Source of the DNA: Kuschelorhynchus macadamiae
Lineage: Eukaryota; Arthropoda; Insecta; Coleoptera; Curculionidae
Direction of reading: 5' to 3'
NCBI GenBank assembly: GCA_030620095.1
Contig: JAUTXW010000354.1
Location: 1 to 64,000 of the forward strand
DNA: 64,000 nt
Positions 32,461 to 43,704 of the stretch are shown here, one piece after another. The notes below the pieces were generated by a model. It worked only from the letters and a program-made list of their open reading frames with translations, was not told the DNA's origin and did not search any database. The stretch's first letter is position 1; every line of letters starts with the position of its first letter. A program made the translations under genes and the position numbers.

Positions 32461-32507
32461 AAATTGGTATTTATTGTACACCATTTTTGGCAGCGGTTTG
32501 CCCCTCG

Positions 32508-33987
32508 GTTTTTTCTTAATTGTAACCCAACTCTGACATTACCTCTCAACTATATATACAACTCATTTTTTAAAAATGGTGTATTTCCTAATCTCTGGAA
32601 GTCTGCAATTATCACGCCACTTTTTGAAACTGGCGCTAGGAATGATATATCCAACTATGGGCCGATTTCTGGCCTACAGTTTTTTTCCGTGTCGTTCCTG
32701 TCAGACCAATTTCAGTCTGTTCTCGAAATTTCTAGCGACTGGTCTCGACGTTGGTTTGCAGGTCGATGCAGTCTAGTTTGACTTTAAAAAAGCTTTTGAT
32801 CGTGCAAATCATTACATCCTGCTTGAAAAGCTGAGAGGCTACGGAATACACGATCCACTGTTGTCTTGATTCAGAAGTTGCAGTTAAATTTGGGGTTCCG
32901 CAAGGATCCCATTTGGGGCCAATGTTATTCCTCCTATTTATTAATAACTTGGGGCTGGTATTCAAACATTGTCGCTTTCTATTTTTTTCCGAACGACCTT
33001 ATCGCATTGTTGTTTATCGTATTGGCAGAGATACGAATGACTGTCATCTTTTGCAGAATGATATCAAAAGTTTGGATTCGAGGGGTAAAGAAAATCATTT
33101 ACAGCTAAACATAGTAAAATGTAAAATTATTTCATTTACCAAAAAGAAATGTCCTGTCTTCGAATCATATACCATCAGTAGCTATAAGCTCGAACGGGTA
33201 CTCACTAAATGATCTAGGCATTTTGTTTGACAGCGAGTTAAGATTTGTGCAGCATGTTAACTGAGCCACTGCAAAAGCATTTAGGATGTCGTGTTTTATC
33301 AGACGACAATGCTCCGACTTTAGGAGCGTGGAAGTGTTGAAATTGCTATATACTTCATTAATTCGAAGTCATCTCGATTATTGTTGTAACGTCTAGTCGT
33401 CATTTTATCCGATTCAAGTTCATTAAACTTAATATGAATAGATCGCTGCTGACATATGGCGAACGCTTAACAATCTTTGGTCTAGAAACTCTGGATCATC
33501 GTCAGATAAGACTATTCCTAACATTTGGTCGCAAACTCACTTGATCGGACTGATTGTCCTGAGATGTTAGCTTTACATAATTTTATTTTATGTTTTACTA
33601 TAATAAATATCTACCATTCGATTTCAATTATAACTGCAGTGCAATAAGGTTCAGTAAGTCGGTAAAGTTAGCTTTGGATAATCTTCACATTCCCGACCGT
33701 CTCTATTGACATTTCATTTTATTTGTGTAATGGCTGGTGATGTGTGTTAAATCCTATGTTTTATTTTATAATCATGCACCGATAATTAAGTGTTCTATGT
33801 CATATATTAAGAGTATTTTCTGTATTTATGTATGTATTTTTATATTTTAATATTTATATATTTTTTGGTAATTTTTATTTTTTATATCTGCATATTGTTT
33901 TACATTCTGTAACTTCTCATATTATTGTACTACTTGGGCTACTCGCCTGTAATTGTACTTGTTCAAATAAATAAATAAATAAATAAA
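32508..33987 (+). pseudogene. LINE 1, 3' part (reverse transcriptase and tail)
   Basis: Continues the frame cut at 24179: GVFPNLWKSAIITPLFETG with ARNDISNYGPIS is the RT finger motif. After frameshifts come DFKKAFDRANHYIL (motif A, catalytic Asp, near 32780-32820) and QGSHLGPMLFLLFINNLG (motif B, near 32900-32950). The usual FADD box (motif C) has decayed to PND near 32990. The C-terminal domain is readable in pieces to about 33560. The copy ends in a (AAAT)n tail at 33964-33987, typical of Jockey-like LINEs. Many stops: dead. Confidence 0.8.
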
Positions 33988-34065
33988 TGAACATAAAAAA
34001 GGTTCTAGACATATTAAGTTGCTTTATTCGATCTGCTTTTTCATATGCTTATATTTTATTGTATA

Positions 34066-35302
34066 CAGGGTGCCTAAAAAGTAAGCCAAGTACTAATACT
34101 ATAATATTATATATAAATAATATATACCACATGTTTTATTGTTTTTAAAATCTAAATTGAATGTAACAAAAATTAACGGTATTCAAAATATGGAAGGTTT
34201 ACAATTACTTACCTATTTAGATATCTGCTGCTCTCTGGAGATAAGGTGAGATAATGACAACAATATAGGGAAAATGTTCAGAATGGTCTAATTAACTAAT
34301 TATAATTCATACGAAAAAGTTTACGTTTCTAAAAAATAATGAAAGGACGAAACAAAGAAAGGATTTTCGAGAAAATCTATCAGAGACTGTGTCAGAGATA
34401 TAAGGTATGGACCACGAATCAAGAAAATTACTTACGGAGCACTTCAGAGTTCTTTAAAGCAAAACGGATACCACGATTTTCCAGTTCAACAATTATATTG
34501 ACTTTTGGAGAGTCAAATTGAGCACTTTATCGAGGAAACTCGTCAAAATGTAATTTGGTAACAAGACGGCACAACCCCATAATATTGTGGCTGTAAGAGA
34601 TGATGAGTAAGTGTGAACGGGGAGATATAAAATAATCAGCTAGCTTGCGAAAAGGTCAGATCTAACGCGCATGGATAATTTTCTTTGGGGCTGTTTGAAA
34701 GATACATGTTTATAGAGGATGAAATAATAATATTGAAGAAATTCTGTGAAAAATTATTCAAGAAATAAGAAATTTAAACGAAAATGAGTACGTAATAAAT
34801 TTGCTAGAATGCCAAAAAAGAATTTACGATAAATGTAAGGAGGTTAACGGGGGACCTGTGTAGCAATTCATTTAAGCTGAAATTATAGGTTGAAATCATT
34901 TTCTTATTTACGAGTATGGTCGATTATATGTTTGAATTAGTACCATGTTTTTTTTTAGAAAACATAATTTAGAAACTATGTAAGATGTTTTATCTTATTT
35001 GGTAAATATTTTGTAGAATATTAACACAAAATAAAAATGCGTCAAGTAGTAAATCAGATGTCAAATATCAATGTCATGACATTCGAAAAATAAATCTTTA
35101 TCCCCAGATAACAGCAGGTATCTAAATAGGTAAACAATTATATCCTAAAAATCCTAGTGTTTAGTATTCTTAAACTTAAACGATACATGGTATATTATAC
35201 AAAACTTAATAAAAAATTTAAAAATAATAAAAAATGTCGTATATTACATTTAAAAAAACTAAGTTGGTAATTGCCTTATTTTTTGAGACATTCTGTACAC
35301 AC
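34066..35302 (+). mobile_element. Mariner-like element relic
   Basis: The ends TACAGGGTGCCTAAAAAGTA (34066) and the inverted TTTTTTGAGACATTCTGTAC (35283-35302) pair. Subterminal blocks around ATTTAGATATCTGCTG (34216) and their complement (35107-35130) pair as well. The interior holds a badly decayed transposase. Confidence 0.65.
34335..34870 (+). pseudogene. Mariner-like transposase pseudogene
   Basis: Frames shift constantly, but QTRQNVIW-like sequence near 34535-34560 precedes QQDGTTPHN (34561-34580), the second catalytic Asp block. It is followed by RRGDIK*SASL (decayed GRRGPIEWPARSPDL, 34615-34660) and a DNFLWGCLKD block (34673-34700, third Asp). No intact segment exceeds about 60 codons. 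Confidence 0.6.
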
Positions 35303-35543
35303 TTAATATAAGTATATAAAAAAAAAGATCAAATCAAACAACATTGCTTTGGAATATTTTTATTTAATTTCAAAATTAACCGAGATATTTCCATTTAAAA
35401 AGTTATCTGGATCACCCAGTGTATTTCTTTCAGACTGAAAGAATATTTGTTATGTGAATAAAACAGATATATTGTCATAAATTCTTAATCCCTTATTATT
35501 TTATTAAAAATAAATAAGTTTTAGAAAAAAATCGGTAAATTAT

Positions 35544-35613
<70 letters not shown>

Positions 35614-36125
35614 ATAATTTCTATAGACATAATATTGATCTGAGAAGTTGTCAGTTAAATGCACTAAGCATAAAATATAAACCAAATATCGAACTATCAC
35701 TTATATTTGGTTACATAGCACTTACCGACACAACAACCACGAAAATCTAAACTAATCGATGTTTGCGCGATGAAATTCTATTTAACTAGTAACATTGAGA
35801 TATGTTTTCTTCAGGCTTAAACGGATTACTATTCTCAACCTTAACAGGATTAACAATCTTCCCAACTAATACTTTTTGGAGACAAAAAGGGCTTGGCATC
35901 CTAGAAAACTGTCACAATTATTTTGCCAAATCCTGTGATATATTGTGGTATTTACACATTAGAACATTTAATTAATGTTTTGTGGGCATGCTTGTCATAA
36001 TGAGTTACAGTTTAATACTGCTATTGTTGCTCTTCTGAATATATGAGGTTTATAGTGTATGTGAATGCAGAGCGTTTAGGAATATCGTACAATATACAAT
36101 GTTTGAAGGGTGGATGTACCGGGTG
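35303..36125. other. Intergenic with a (TA)n microsatellite at 35545-35612
   Basis: Apart from about 33 TA units at 35545-35612, I see no gene or element boundary. Confidence 0.6.
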
Positions 36126-36828
36126 TTCCATTAAGAATGTTTTCCGGCCGTAACTCGTTAACCCTTGATCACACAATTATGGAGAAAAATACTTCTAGAT
36201 AAATCGGCCAAGAAAAATCGCTGGAAATTATTTTTGAGTTCGAAAAAGGGCCGCTCGGGGGCGTAACAGCAACTCAAAAAAGGAAATGCCGATTGATTAG
36301 GGTTTCTCGAAAACGCAACCATTGTATTTTTGAGACAATTATACAACTTTTGGTAATTTACCTTTTTTTTATTTTCAATAAAAAAGTGATGGGGGAAGAT
36401 CAAACCTTTATTTTTCAAACATTTATATCTATTTTGGATCAACCAATTACAATGAACTTGGTGTCAGAAGGAAACCGCTTTTTCTTTGTCTTCACGTAGA
36501 GTTATTAACTGTACCGTAATGATTCTATTAGTGGTCAGGAGATGGCGTTTTTTTCGTAATTCTTCAGACAATAGGGATTTTCTCACAGAAATCAAATGAT
36601 TTGATATGACTTTATTTGTCAATATAAGGTTATAGACGGTATCGAATGATCAAATAAAAAACCAGTTCCGTATTTAAATTAAAAAAGTTGATGATGTTTG
36701 CTCGAATCCAAAACGGCTGATTGAAAAACTAACCTCACCAGTAGTGGAGAAAAAGTGAATAATTATTTCATCTGTCATTTCAATTATTATCTATATTTGG
36801 TTTGGCGGGCGCATGTCGCCGCGAACAA

Positions 36829-37404
36829 CTAACAAAAATGTCATTGGATCATATTGAAGACGAAGGAAATATTTTATTAATAAATAAAAAATTACCGTTC
36901 TAGAAGCTTTGTACTATCTGATGAAGCTGAAAGCGGAGAATATTTAAAATTGGTCAGAAAATATGCGATTTTAAGAAAGCCAGAAACCCCACATAGGCGT
37001 TTTTTTTTGTAAACTACAAGAAAAAATCTTGCACAATACAAAGCCTCGGAATAGGCACCTTTGGAACAATGCCGTCAAATATTGCAGGTTATCTGAAGCT
37101 CCCAATTCCTGAACTATATACAGGCCACAGTTTCGGACGTTCAACCGCCACAATGCTTGTAGATTCCAGAGAAAGAATAACAAACATCAAACGCCTCGGA
37201 GGTTGAAAATCTTCAACCATGGCAGAAGGTTATTTAGAAAGCTCAACAAGTCTTCAGAAGAATCTATCCAATAAAGTATTGAACTTCAATGTCATTCCTC
37301 ACACATGTCACCAACTTTCACCAGTACAGTCTACCAAATCGACCTCTTCCGACCAAAAACTTACCCCCTCTACGAGCGACGGTTACAACAATAAGTACTC
37401 GTGA
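36829..37404 (+). pseudogene. Crypton-type tyrosine recombinase, C-terminal half
   Basis: After a frame-broken start (DHIEDEGNILLI, then SFVLSDEAESGEYLKLVRKY in another frame) the plus strand reads through GIGTFGTMPSNIAGYL to the catalytic region: YTGHSFGRSTAT (about 37120-37155, the HxxR-type motif) and MAEGYLESS (37219-37245), whose Tyr is the likely nucleophile. A TGA at 37205 replaces the Trp normally following Gly-Gly before the Tyr motif. The tail (to 37404) is Ser/Thr-rich. Family recognition is from these motifs; the copy is dead. Confidence 0.7.
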
Positions 37405-37600
37405 AAAAGAACTGGAAAATCCAAACCCAACCTACAAGTCCCCGAGTTCCTTGGAAAAAAATCTAGCCACTGCAATAACTTACAAAATGCTACAAACTGC
37501 ACGTTTACTATTAATGTTGTTAATAATAATTAATTTTTGATTATGTATTTGATATAAATAAACAATTCTTTTTAACTTTTGAGTTTTTCCGCGCGCCTGT

Positions 37601-37720
37601 AGAAAAATAATAGTGTACTTACACGTGCGTAAAGTGACTTTTCCGCACGCGATTAATGACCGACTGATTGCTTACGGAAAAGTAGCACTTTTCGCACTTG
37701 TCAAGTAAACTATTATTTCG
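37601..37720. repeat. Foldback sequence inside the recombinase element
   Basis: 37601-37654 and 37671-37720 are imperfect inverted copies (AATAATAGT...ACTTTTCCG) with CpG-richer sequence than the surroundings; probably a nested MITE. Confidence 0.65.
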
Positions 37721-38329
37721 TTTTTTTTTTAATTTTTCTAAAATTTAAGGCTTACTTGAAATGACAGATGAAAATAATTTTCACTTCATCATTGTCACTT
37801 CTTCTCCTCTATAAATTCGTGAAGTTAGTTTTTGAATTCGACTTTTCAGAATCGGGCGACCATCATCTACTTTTTTAGTTTAAATACGGACCAGGATTAT
37901 CTAATTCACTATTCGATACCCTTTCTAACCTTAAATTAAATTATGACAAAAAAAACTTTTTTGAGAAAATCCGTATTATTTGAAGAATTACGAAAAATCG
38001 CCATCTAATGACCACTAAACACATCTTTACGGTACTGTTAACAGCTCTAGGTGAAGAGCAAAAAAACAGCGCTTCTTTCTGACATGAAGTTCAGTAGGTT
38101 CATGCAAAACAAAGATATAAACGATTGAAAGAAAAAAAGTTTGACCCCTCCCCCAATTTATGTTTCAAAATAATCTACTTGACAACTAGCCAAGTTTTTT
38201 ATAATATAAGAAAAATATTTTAAAAAAAATTTAAAAATTCATTTTTTAAATATTAATATTGAATTGTAAATTTAGTTTTCAGTAGATAGATCACTTTTTC
38301 CTGTTTCTGGATACACCGGGTTTGAGGCC

Positions 38330-39280
38330 TTATACTCTTTGTCATACACATTGATCATAGGGGCAAGTTTTCTTCAATTTACGTTTATTTTTAAAAGCAA
38401 AAACAAAACCCGAGATATCTGAAGTCAGGAAAAAGAAACCTGTCCACTAAAAGCAAAATGTACAGGGGGTCTTATTTAAAAAATTGCAAATTATGTTTGT
38501 ATCCTAGAAAAAAGATATTTTTATTCGAAACTTTTTGATATCTCAGAAAATAAGACAGTTACAGCAGATTAAAATGTGCACAAGTTAAAATGACCACGTT
38601 AAATCATCTGTCAATTGCAAGCTTTAATTCAACCATGCCCAAATTTGATGAGCTATAATTGTCATTTATATATTGGAACTATACTTTGGTGTATCTAGGT
38701 GAATCATGTTGTTAGGTGTCCGCAGTGACGGAGATGTTTAATATGGAAACAGAGTGTGAAGAAAATTTATAAGTGAATTGGGATATCCGGCGAAAAATGA
38801 TTTTGCAACAAATGTAATAGCCAAAATAAAAATGATCAAGATCTTTTGGTTGACAAGCTCGAAAAAATTATACTCAGTCTGATGTTATTCAGAAACTAGA
38901 GGCTATGGATACAAAATACAACACACTTTTAAAAAATAATCATCTAAATAAAAATAAGCAAAGGAAGTTTTGCAATAATATTGATTTTTTCGATAAAAAT
39001 GAAAGAGCAGAATAAATCGAAAATAATACTGACAAACAATCAGTTCACAGCGTTTCGTCTTGGAAAGGAATGAACTAAGAATACGCTCATTAGAATTACC
39101 TTTGAGAAGAGATTAAATAAAAGTATGAGCGAAATTCCTAAGAGATTTTGGAAAAAGGAAGAATGGGTAGCATTTTGTATTTGAAATTTCGGAATTAATA
39201 TTATACATTTTTGTCGAAAAAAAAAGAAGCCGTATTAAAAAACACAAAAAAAACATTTATCCAAATCAAACCCAAAGGGC
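38330..39280. other. Intergenic, possibly the degraded 5' part of a LINE
   Basis: No clear coding sequence. Lys-rich stretches near 38820-39230 could be remnants of the LINE whose endonuclease block follows at 39290. Confidence 0.35.
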
Positions 39281-39289
39281 ATTGGTGAT

Positions 39290-39475
39290 AATGATATAAA
39301 GGAAACTATCTTTTATCTACCCACCTTGCTATAATATGTTTCCGTTAGACATTGAGAACATAACGCTACAGATTCCAAAAAACTACATACATATGGGAGA
39401 TTTTAACATCAACTTGTTTAAGGCTGATACAATCATAAGAAAGGACCTCAATAATTTCTTGACTCTTAGTAATTA
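39290..39475 (+). pseudogene. LINE endonuclease fragment
   Basis: One frame reads YLPPCYNMFPLDIENI and then HMGDFNINLFKAD (about 39393-39430). GDFNIN is the Asp-containing motif of the AP-like endonuclease of LINEs. The fragment ends at a stop near 39475. Confidence 0.65.
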
Positions 39476-39479
39476 AGTT

Positions 39480-41080
39480 ATAAGAAATAACCAGTGAGGA
39501 CCCCATCATCGAAATTGGGCGAAAAGTATGGTTTTAAGAATACACTTGACAACTTTAAAATAAAAAGCGACACTCCGTTAAGGCTTGCTTGGGATATTTT
39601 AATATTCTCAAAACGGTTCAATCAATTTTTTGTTTGCGAGTTTAGTAAATATTTTTAGCAGTATGTACATTTAAATTTCTAATTTTAGATCTTAAAATAG
39701 ACACAGAATTATTAGTAATAGTACAGTAAAAATACATGCCCAAAACAGTAATAAAACAAAATGGAGTCTAAACTCCCAATAATCTCTTTATAACTAATAA
39801 AGAAACCAAACAGGACAAAATTGCCTTACATTGCGTCTCACTATCATCGACCCAAAAGTGAAAACATACATATCGGAAAGCCGTCAGTTTACAATAAAAA
39901 AACATAAATTTTATTGAACTAGATCGAAATAAAATGTGGGATTTAGGGCAAATATATTTCTTTCTGACAAAGAAAATGTAAACGAATTCCACTATATCGG
40001 TCGAAATTATATTAATCTGATTGGTTTCGCCCATTCTCATTATCTTTAACGATTGGTCTATCCGCACTATAGGGACTAAGTAATTAGATTAAAGAAACGC
40101 AGTAATTTGGAAACAGAAACTTAGAAAAACTTTTCTTTCTCTATTGCCAATTGGTTTCCAATATATATGCAAATTGTGCTTTATTAAAAAAACTGTTAAG
40201 CTATTGTATATTTCGTTTTTACCTATTTATCTGCTGTTAAAAGTAATACTTAGAAGTCACTATTTCCAAATAGCAATATTAATTCATCCAAATTTTGTCA
40301 TTGAAAGTACAAAGAACTTAAATTTAAACACTTTAACAATAGTACTAGACCATAAATAAGTTTAATTTTGCCAAATTTTATTGTTAAAACGGCTTAAATG
40401 TTTGCACTAGTTATTCAGTTTTGCATCTCAGAATATTGAAACAAGAAGTTGATATAGGTTTTTAATATGTATTGTAAGTTTGGTTGAAAGAAACACCATA
40501 TTTTTGAAAATAGTAAAAAATGTCATAGCTACCGAATATCACCTGGACTTCATTTTACTTTTTGAAATTTTAACTGAATTCGTTATATATATATATATTA
40601 TTGATTAAAAATTAATTTTATTGGGGTATCGGTCCTGATTTGGGCAGAATTCAAATTGCTTTTTTAGCTACGCCAAGCTTTCGGTAACCCTTAGTTGTAT
40701 ATTGAGTGAGTAAGATTCTAGGTTTTTCGATAATAAAATTTGCGTTTTGAAGAGTTAACACCAACGCTGCCATTTTTCGAGATCTAGGGTTTTAGAAAAT
40801 GTCTTATCAGTTGTCACTGCTTGAAAACCTGCTGCTGGTGTGCATTCTTGTCTTACCACTACTGAAGTTGACGATAAAGGTCCTTCCAATAATTCTTGAT
40901 TTGGCCTATTGTCATGAACAGCATCTGCCTGCAGAATTTGGTATGATTAGCTACTCCAGCCACATGCCTCTTCTAAGTACTTATATTTGCTACAGTATTG
41001 GCCAATATAGTGGCCGAGAATCTGCTGACAGTGCCCATCAATATAGTTTTCTGGGTTTGGAAGACGTTGAAAGCTAGTAA
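39480..41080. other. Intergenic, no supported gene
   Basis: A 92-codon open frame (40799-41077) and a minus-strand frame (39768-40067) have no recognisable motif. A short TA run lies at 40584-40600. Confidence 0.4.
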
Positions 41081-41116
41081 TATTACTAGTTATTTTCCCG
41101 AAGGTATTTATGTCAA
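41079..41116 (+). repeat. Direct repeat flanking recombinase fragment, left
   Basis: The block from TATTACTAGTTATTTTCC to AGGTATTTATG recurs at 41948-41985 in the same orientation, either side of the Crypton fragment. Confidence 0.8.
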
Positions 41117-41162
41117 CAATTTTTCTCGAGCACTTTCCATTGTGGTAGAACAGAAATAACCG

Positions 41163-41755
41163 CTAGTGAGATGTATTTGTTGGTCGCCGTGACTTATATT
41201 TTCTGTGGAGATAAATATAACTTACTCTGTCCTTATTGGGATCACACACTACGAAACTTTTTAAACCATGATTTTTTATGTCTTGAATTTTTACCACCAG
41301 TATATCTTCCCTGCCTGCTCTTTTGTAAAGTCCAGCAATATCGAGAATTATTGCTACTGTATTCATCAAGTTAATATAATCTGGAGTCTTTGTCAAGAAT
41401 TAATGGATATCATTCTTCTCTAAAATTTTGGATCTTTTTGGTCTGAATCCACCATTTTTTTTGTTTAATAAATGAGATCAATTGGTAACATGGGCTTATA
41501 TCTACGTTTTTATGAAGTTTTATAGACAGTTTTAACACTGAATAGTTTGACGATAACGTGGACGGTACAAAACTTTTTGAAGATAAATGAGAAAAATAAG
41601 CGAGAAATACGTCTTCTTTTAGAGACAAAGTTTTCTTTCTTTTACACCATTCTTCAAGGGCGTCGTACTTCTTTTCATATCTTGCGCGTGACTTTTCTAG
41701 AATAAGTTGCTCTTTGGCGGATGCTGCGTCGTGGACAATGCAATCGGTAAACTCT
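41163..41755 (-). pseudogene. Crypton-type tyrosine recombinase, N-terminal half
   Basis: On the minus strand, reading down from 41752: EFTDCIVHDAASAKEQLILE, YEKKYDALEEWCKRKK, then VFLAYFSHLSSKSFVPSTL and SNYSVLKLSIKLHKNVDI (core-binding SAM-like domain). A second frame (41396-41163) carries NLMNTVAIILDIAGLYKRAG and ILVVKIQDIKNHGLKSFVV, the start of the catalytic domain; the conserved Arg is expected near YKRAG. It overlaps the part of the protein preserved at 36829-37404, where the equivalent block is NILLI...SFVLSD, so two copies of one family cover most of the protein. The C-terminal half is missing here. Confidence 0.7.
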
Positions 41756-41947
41756 TAATCTTCGCTTTTGAAAACAAACGGGAAACAAGAGAAACTTAAA
41801 AAACGCTTTATTTGACATGTGTTTTTAATCTCATAGTGACAACAAAATGATGAAAATAGCCTTAGAAACCAACAGGTTATAATTCAATGCATACTAATAC
41901 TAATATAATATAAAAGTTAAAGTAATAATTAGACCAGTTTAAGTGTG

Positions 41948-41985
41948 CTATATTACTAGTTATTTTCCCGAAGGTATTTATGCCA
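41948..41985 (+). repeat. Direct repeat flanking recombinase fragment, right
   Basis: Matches 41079-41116. The interval suggests either a duplication made at insertion or an unrelated local duplication. Confidence 0.8.
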
Positions 41986-42198
41986 ATATTTTCTAATTTT
42001 TTTATCCAAAAAACATAAACATTTATTAAAAACAAGTCTATTTCTCGCAAGTACGAAAAATGCTGTACCTAACATGTGCAAAAAGTTGCGTTTTCCACCC
42101 TCGGTGGCATGTCCGAACTAACTGCCACCGCGTGCGGATAAGTATTACTTACTGGTTAGGTAAATAACTATAACCAGATAGTAGATAAAAATAAAAGT

Positions 42199-42256
42199 CG
42201 GTATTATCAAAGTTTACTGAATAATATTTTTATTCAGTAAACTTTGGTATTACCAA
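42199..42256. repeat. 58-bp hairpin palindrome
   Basis: GGTATTATCAAAGTTTACTG and its complement form arms around a short AT centre, with one or two mismatches. No coding sequence. Confidence 0.85.
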
Positions 42257-42259
42257 AAT

Positions 42260-42995
42260 ATCATAAAATAAGGTTAGACTGAAATGACACTGTATTTATC
42301 TGTCGCCAATAGTACATACAAAATTGCTTTGAAAAATTAAGAGAAAGCCAAAAAATACGTGATAAATAAGACTTAAATGTTATTGATCCGAAGCTTAAAG
42401 AAAAACATGCGTTTTGCAATTGAATTACGTTCGACAGTACATTTTTTATATATTTCAGCGTTATTATAATCAGTAAACAAGTCGATACCCTTTGGAAAAC
42501 AGGCTACAAAAATATTGTTTTGATAACCCCTAGCCGCGTAGATCAATGCAGTTGTTTTATTGCACACGACCTTTATCTAACTGAATAAATCTAGAAACAT
42601 TGAATTAATTTTATATTTTTTGTATTTACACATAAGTTTTTTTTAATAAAAATAAGTATAATTTGTTTGCGTTATCTCGAATTTAGTTTACACGATTTCT
42701 GATACAATATACATTCAGCCAAGCTGTATAAAAATGTATGCCCAAATATTATTATTTTTAAATTACTTGGTTGTTAACTATTATTTTATTAATGAAAAAT
42801 TAAAAAGTATACATCGCAATTGGATCCAGTGTATTTGTCTTGTTTATATACAGATTATTTCGTGATGGTTTGACCAATTTTGATTGTGGAAGTATTCAAG
42901 GGGTAACTTAAACCCCAACCCTTGTTCAGTACAGACCACGGTATGCTCTGAAGTGATCTGAGAATTACCTATTACGAAAACGGGAAATATATTCA
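42260..42995. other. Intergenic; one unrecognised minus-strand frame
   Basis: The minus frame 42567-42373 (64 codons, containing the string ALIYAARGYQNNIF) looks protein-like in composition but I do not recognise it. Nothing else is supported. Confidence 0.3.
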
Positions 42996-43000
42996 ATATA

Positions 43001-43700
43001 CAGGGTGACCACGGACCAATGTACGCCCCTCATTTTACTTCCTTCGTTATAGTTAAATATTTTAATCGTGAAAAAAATTCCCCTTGTTTTCAGATATTTA
43101 CGTTTCAGGGTCCTTAGATGCCGGAAAACATGTTTTTTTCAATTCCGTCGGTCTGTCTGTTTGCGGCATAGCCAAAAAAACGACAGATCAAATTTTGGCT
43201 AAAAATTAAAAGTCATATGGGGATGACTTGGTAACATTTTGGTAAAAATCTAAAATGGCGGCGTAGCCAAATGTTAAAAAAATTATTACTAAAAACTGGT
43301 TCCCCAATGTACCTCAAATTTTACACAAAAATCAAATATTATTGTATTATAACTTGTATTTGTACCAAAATTTTACCAGCTGAATCGAACACAATACTTA
43401 ATTTTTGTCCAAAATTTGAACTAAATTGGATAAAAGAATTTTAAAAAATAATGTTTTTAATTTCTCACTAGGCCGCCATTTTGTTTCGCCAAATTGTATT
43501 TTTACCGATATGGCACCAGGTCAGCCCCATATGACCCTTAATTTTGGACTAAAGTTTGAAGTCAATTGGGTAAGTAGTTTTTAGCAACGCCGCAAATAGA
43601 CAGACGACAGAAAGATCGACGGAGTTGGACACTGAAACGTAAAGATCTGAATAAAATCTCGCACCTTTTACGAGGGAAGTAAAAAGTGGCGCGCACGTTA
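43001..43700. mobile_element. Foldback element, fullest copy in the window
   Basis: 43031-43110 and 43627-43690 are inverted copies (TTTTACTTCC, ACGTTTCAG and AGATCTGA/AGATATTT blocks). The next layers inward also pair: GTCGGTCTGTCTGTTTGCGGC (43148) with the GCCGCAAATAGACAGACGAC block (43590). No coding capacity. Partial copies lie at 17703-17790 and 53515-53770, so it is a repeat family. Confidence 0.8.
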
Positions 43701-43704
43701 GTCT

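Larger units (their letters stand above)
24180..32507 (+). mobile_element. 8.3-kb DNA transposon with P-like transposase, inserted in LINE 1
   Basis: The ends are inverted: CGAGGGGCGAACCGCTG (24180-24196) and its complement at 32491-32507, with one mismatch. Both are flanked by the 8-bp duplication GTTTTTTC. Just inside each end, GGTATTTATTGTACA occurs in the same orientation (24198-24212 and 32466-32480), followed or preceded by a 20-bp minisatellite. The element carries a single intact 1386-codon gene with a likely 5' non-coding exon and 1.9-kb intron. An 8-bp duplication is known for P, hAT, Merlin and Zisupton elements; the protein points to the P-like group. It seems to be a complete, possibly recently active copy. 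Confidence 0.85.
36130..38325 (+). mobile_element. Long-inverted-repeat element around a Crypton-type recombinase relic
   Basis: 36376-36785 and 37755-38155 are diverged inverted copies about 400 bp long (shared blocks: GATGGCG, CGTAATTCTTC, CCGTATTTAAA, TTTCATCTGTCATTTCAA). Possible outer tips are ACCGGGTGTTCC at 36119-36130 and the complement of ACCCGGTGTATCC at 38314-38326. The interior (36829-37404) encodes the C-terminal half of a tyrosine recombinase. Cryptons are described as lacking inverted ends, so either the recombinase was captured or this is a distinct element type. Confidence 0.6.

Noticed and set aside
36905..36935. CTGATGA followed closely by GAAA, hammerhead-like
   Set aside because: Only four bases separate the boxes, so no stem II can form; the bases belong to the recombinase coding frame.
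40799..41077. 92-codon hydrophobic open frame
   Set aside because: No signal peptide with a sensible mature protein, no homology recognised, and no splice or promoter context.
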